Positions 4,660-5,211 of a stretch of 5,211 bases of DNA are shown here, in pieces (positions within the stretch are counted from its first letter, which is position 1; each line of letters opens with the position of its first letter). The stretch lies in assembly GCA_003251995.1 (NCBI GenBank), contig QKDT01000335.1:1-5211 (forward strand), given 5' to 3'. Both the position numbers and the translations under genes were made by a program. The notes under the pieces are model-generated. The model worked only from the letters and a program-made list of their open reading frames with translations, had not been told where the DNA came from and searched no databases. The DNA is from Desulfovibrio desulfuricans (GTDB lineage: Bacteria > Desulfobacterota > Desulfovibrionia > Desulfovibrionales > Desulfovibrionaceae).

Positions 4660-5211
4660 CTGAAAAAATTGAATGGTATAAAGAAGTCCTGGAGCTTGAG
4701 CCCAATTCCAAGGTCTTTTTTCCTCTGGCGCGTCTGCTTGCCGAAGAGCAACGCGTAGATGAGGCTGTTGAAATTCTTGAGCAAGGGCTTGCCCGGCACG
4801 AAGAATTTCTTGAAGCCAGGCTTTTTCTCATAGAGTTGCTGCATTCCACCAATCGGCTGCAAGCCTGCGAAAAGCAGGTTGGCAGGCTCACAAGGATGTT
4901 TTCTACCTACGCTGGCTTTTGGCAAGCGTGGGCCGCGTGCATCAATGCTGCGGGCGACGCCCCCGATACCGCGGCTGTGCTGCGCTTCTTGGCTCTCAAT
5001 TTTTCCAAGGGGCCGGTATCACTGCATGAGGTAATCAATCAGGGGTTGGCATCCATGGGCGGCGCAGCCATGCCATGCGCTGGCACGGAAGCCCCGCTGC
5101 ACCAAGCAGAAGCCGTAAGCCCCGCTGCATCAACCATATCCGCCGCTGATACTGAACCTGCTGCTGATACTGCCCCCGCCGCAATGGCGGTTGCGCCAGA
5201 ACAGCCGATGC
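4656..5211 (+). CDS. TPR-repeat protein, C-terminus beyond the window
   Basis: An open frame of 185 codons with no stop before the window end. ATG 4656 overlaps the upstream TGA (ATGA) and is preceded by GGGAG (4643-4647) at eight bases. The N-terminal part is helical and fits tetratricopeptide repeats: about 17-50 (FFPLARLLAEEQRVDEAVEILEQGL carries the usual small and large hydrophobic spacing) and 51-84 (EARLFLIELLHSTNRLQACE), perhaps with a degenerate third. From about 136 the sequence turns Ala/Pro/Thr-rich and low in complexity, with a repeated ADTxPA unit at 164-175, so it is probably a flexible linker to a further segment outside the window. No signal peptide is visible, suggesting a cytoplasmic scaffold. 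Cotranscription with the FtsB-like gene hints at a role in division or envelope assembly, but that is inference. Confidence 0.85.
   Translation, partial: MTEKIEWYKEVLELEPNSKVFFPLARLLAEEQRVDEAVEILEQGLARHEEFLEARLFLIELLHSTNRLQACEKQVGRLTRMFSTYAGFWQAWAACINAAGDAPDTAAVLRFLALNFSKGPVSLHEVINQGLASMGGAAMPCAGTEAPLHQAEAVSPAASTISAADTEPAADTAPAAMAVAPEQPM
5145..5172 (+). repeat. 10-base direct repeat in the Ala/Pro-rich linker
   Basis: GCTGATACTG occurs at 5145-5154 and again at 5163-5172, 18 bases (six codons) apart and in frame. It encodes two copies of an ADTxPA unit. This looks like a small in-frame duplication in a low-complexity linker, a site where linker length may vary between strains. Confidence 0.6.

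Noticed and set aside
1..5211. Defence system, prophage, CRISPR or mobile element
   Set aside because: No transposase, integrase, spaced direct-repeat array or anti-phage domain is visible on either strand. Every sizeable gene except the small unknown one falls in a common housekeeping or envelope family.

Overview
The window looks like ordinary chromosomal DNA from a sulfate-reducing deltaproteobacterium of the Desulfovibrio type. I infer this from a Cys/Ser-rich N-terminus on an Mrp/NBP35 ATPase that lacks the DUF59 domain, from the M23 peptidase type, and from the pgsA - small protein - ftsB-like - TPR gene order; no database search was possible. All genes read as intact housekeeping or envelope genes. 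I see no tRNA, rRNA, CRISPR array, insertion sequence or phage gene.

Layout. Positions 1-140 are an AT-rich gap with no confident gene; a reading frame starting at 51 and running leftward off the edge is possible but weak. Positions 138-209 hold a strong hairpin that ends leftward transcription of the minus-strand gene at 265-1593, a membrane-anchored periplasmic M23 peptidase with all zinc and catalytic residues. A divergent gap (1594-1739) separates it from a rightward pair: pcm (protein-L-isoaspartate methyltransferase, 1740-2435) and an Mrp/NBP35-type Fe-S cluster carrier ATPase (2475-3389). The pair closes with a strong intrinsic terminator at 3426-3467.

A second rightward operon starts behind a probable promoter at about 3484-3510. 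It carries pgsA (3536-4084), an unrecognised 84-residue helical protein (4097-4351), an FtsB/DivIC-like septum protein (4351-4659) and a TPR protein (4656 onward) cut by the window end. The last three genes are joined by a TAATG and an ATGA overlap, so they are probably translationally coupled.

How the genes relate. The first rightward pair concerns protein repair and Fe-S cluster assembly. The second joins phosphatidylglycerol synthesis at the membrane to a divisome protein and two uncharacterised partners. The M23 enzyme acts on peptidoglycan on the outer side of the inner membrane. No clearly new system is visible. The best leads are the small unknown protein and the TPR protein locked to ftsB, and the unusual cysteine layout of the Mrp protein.
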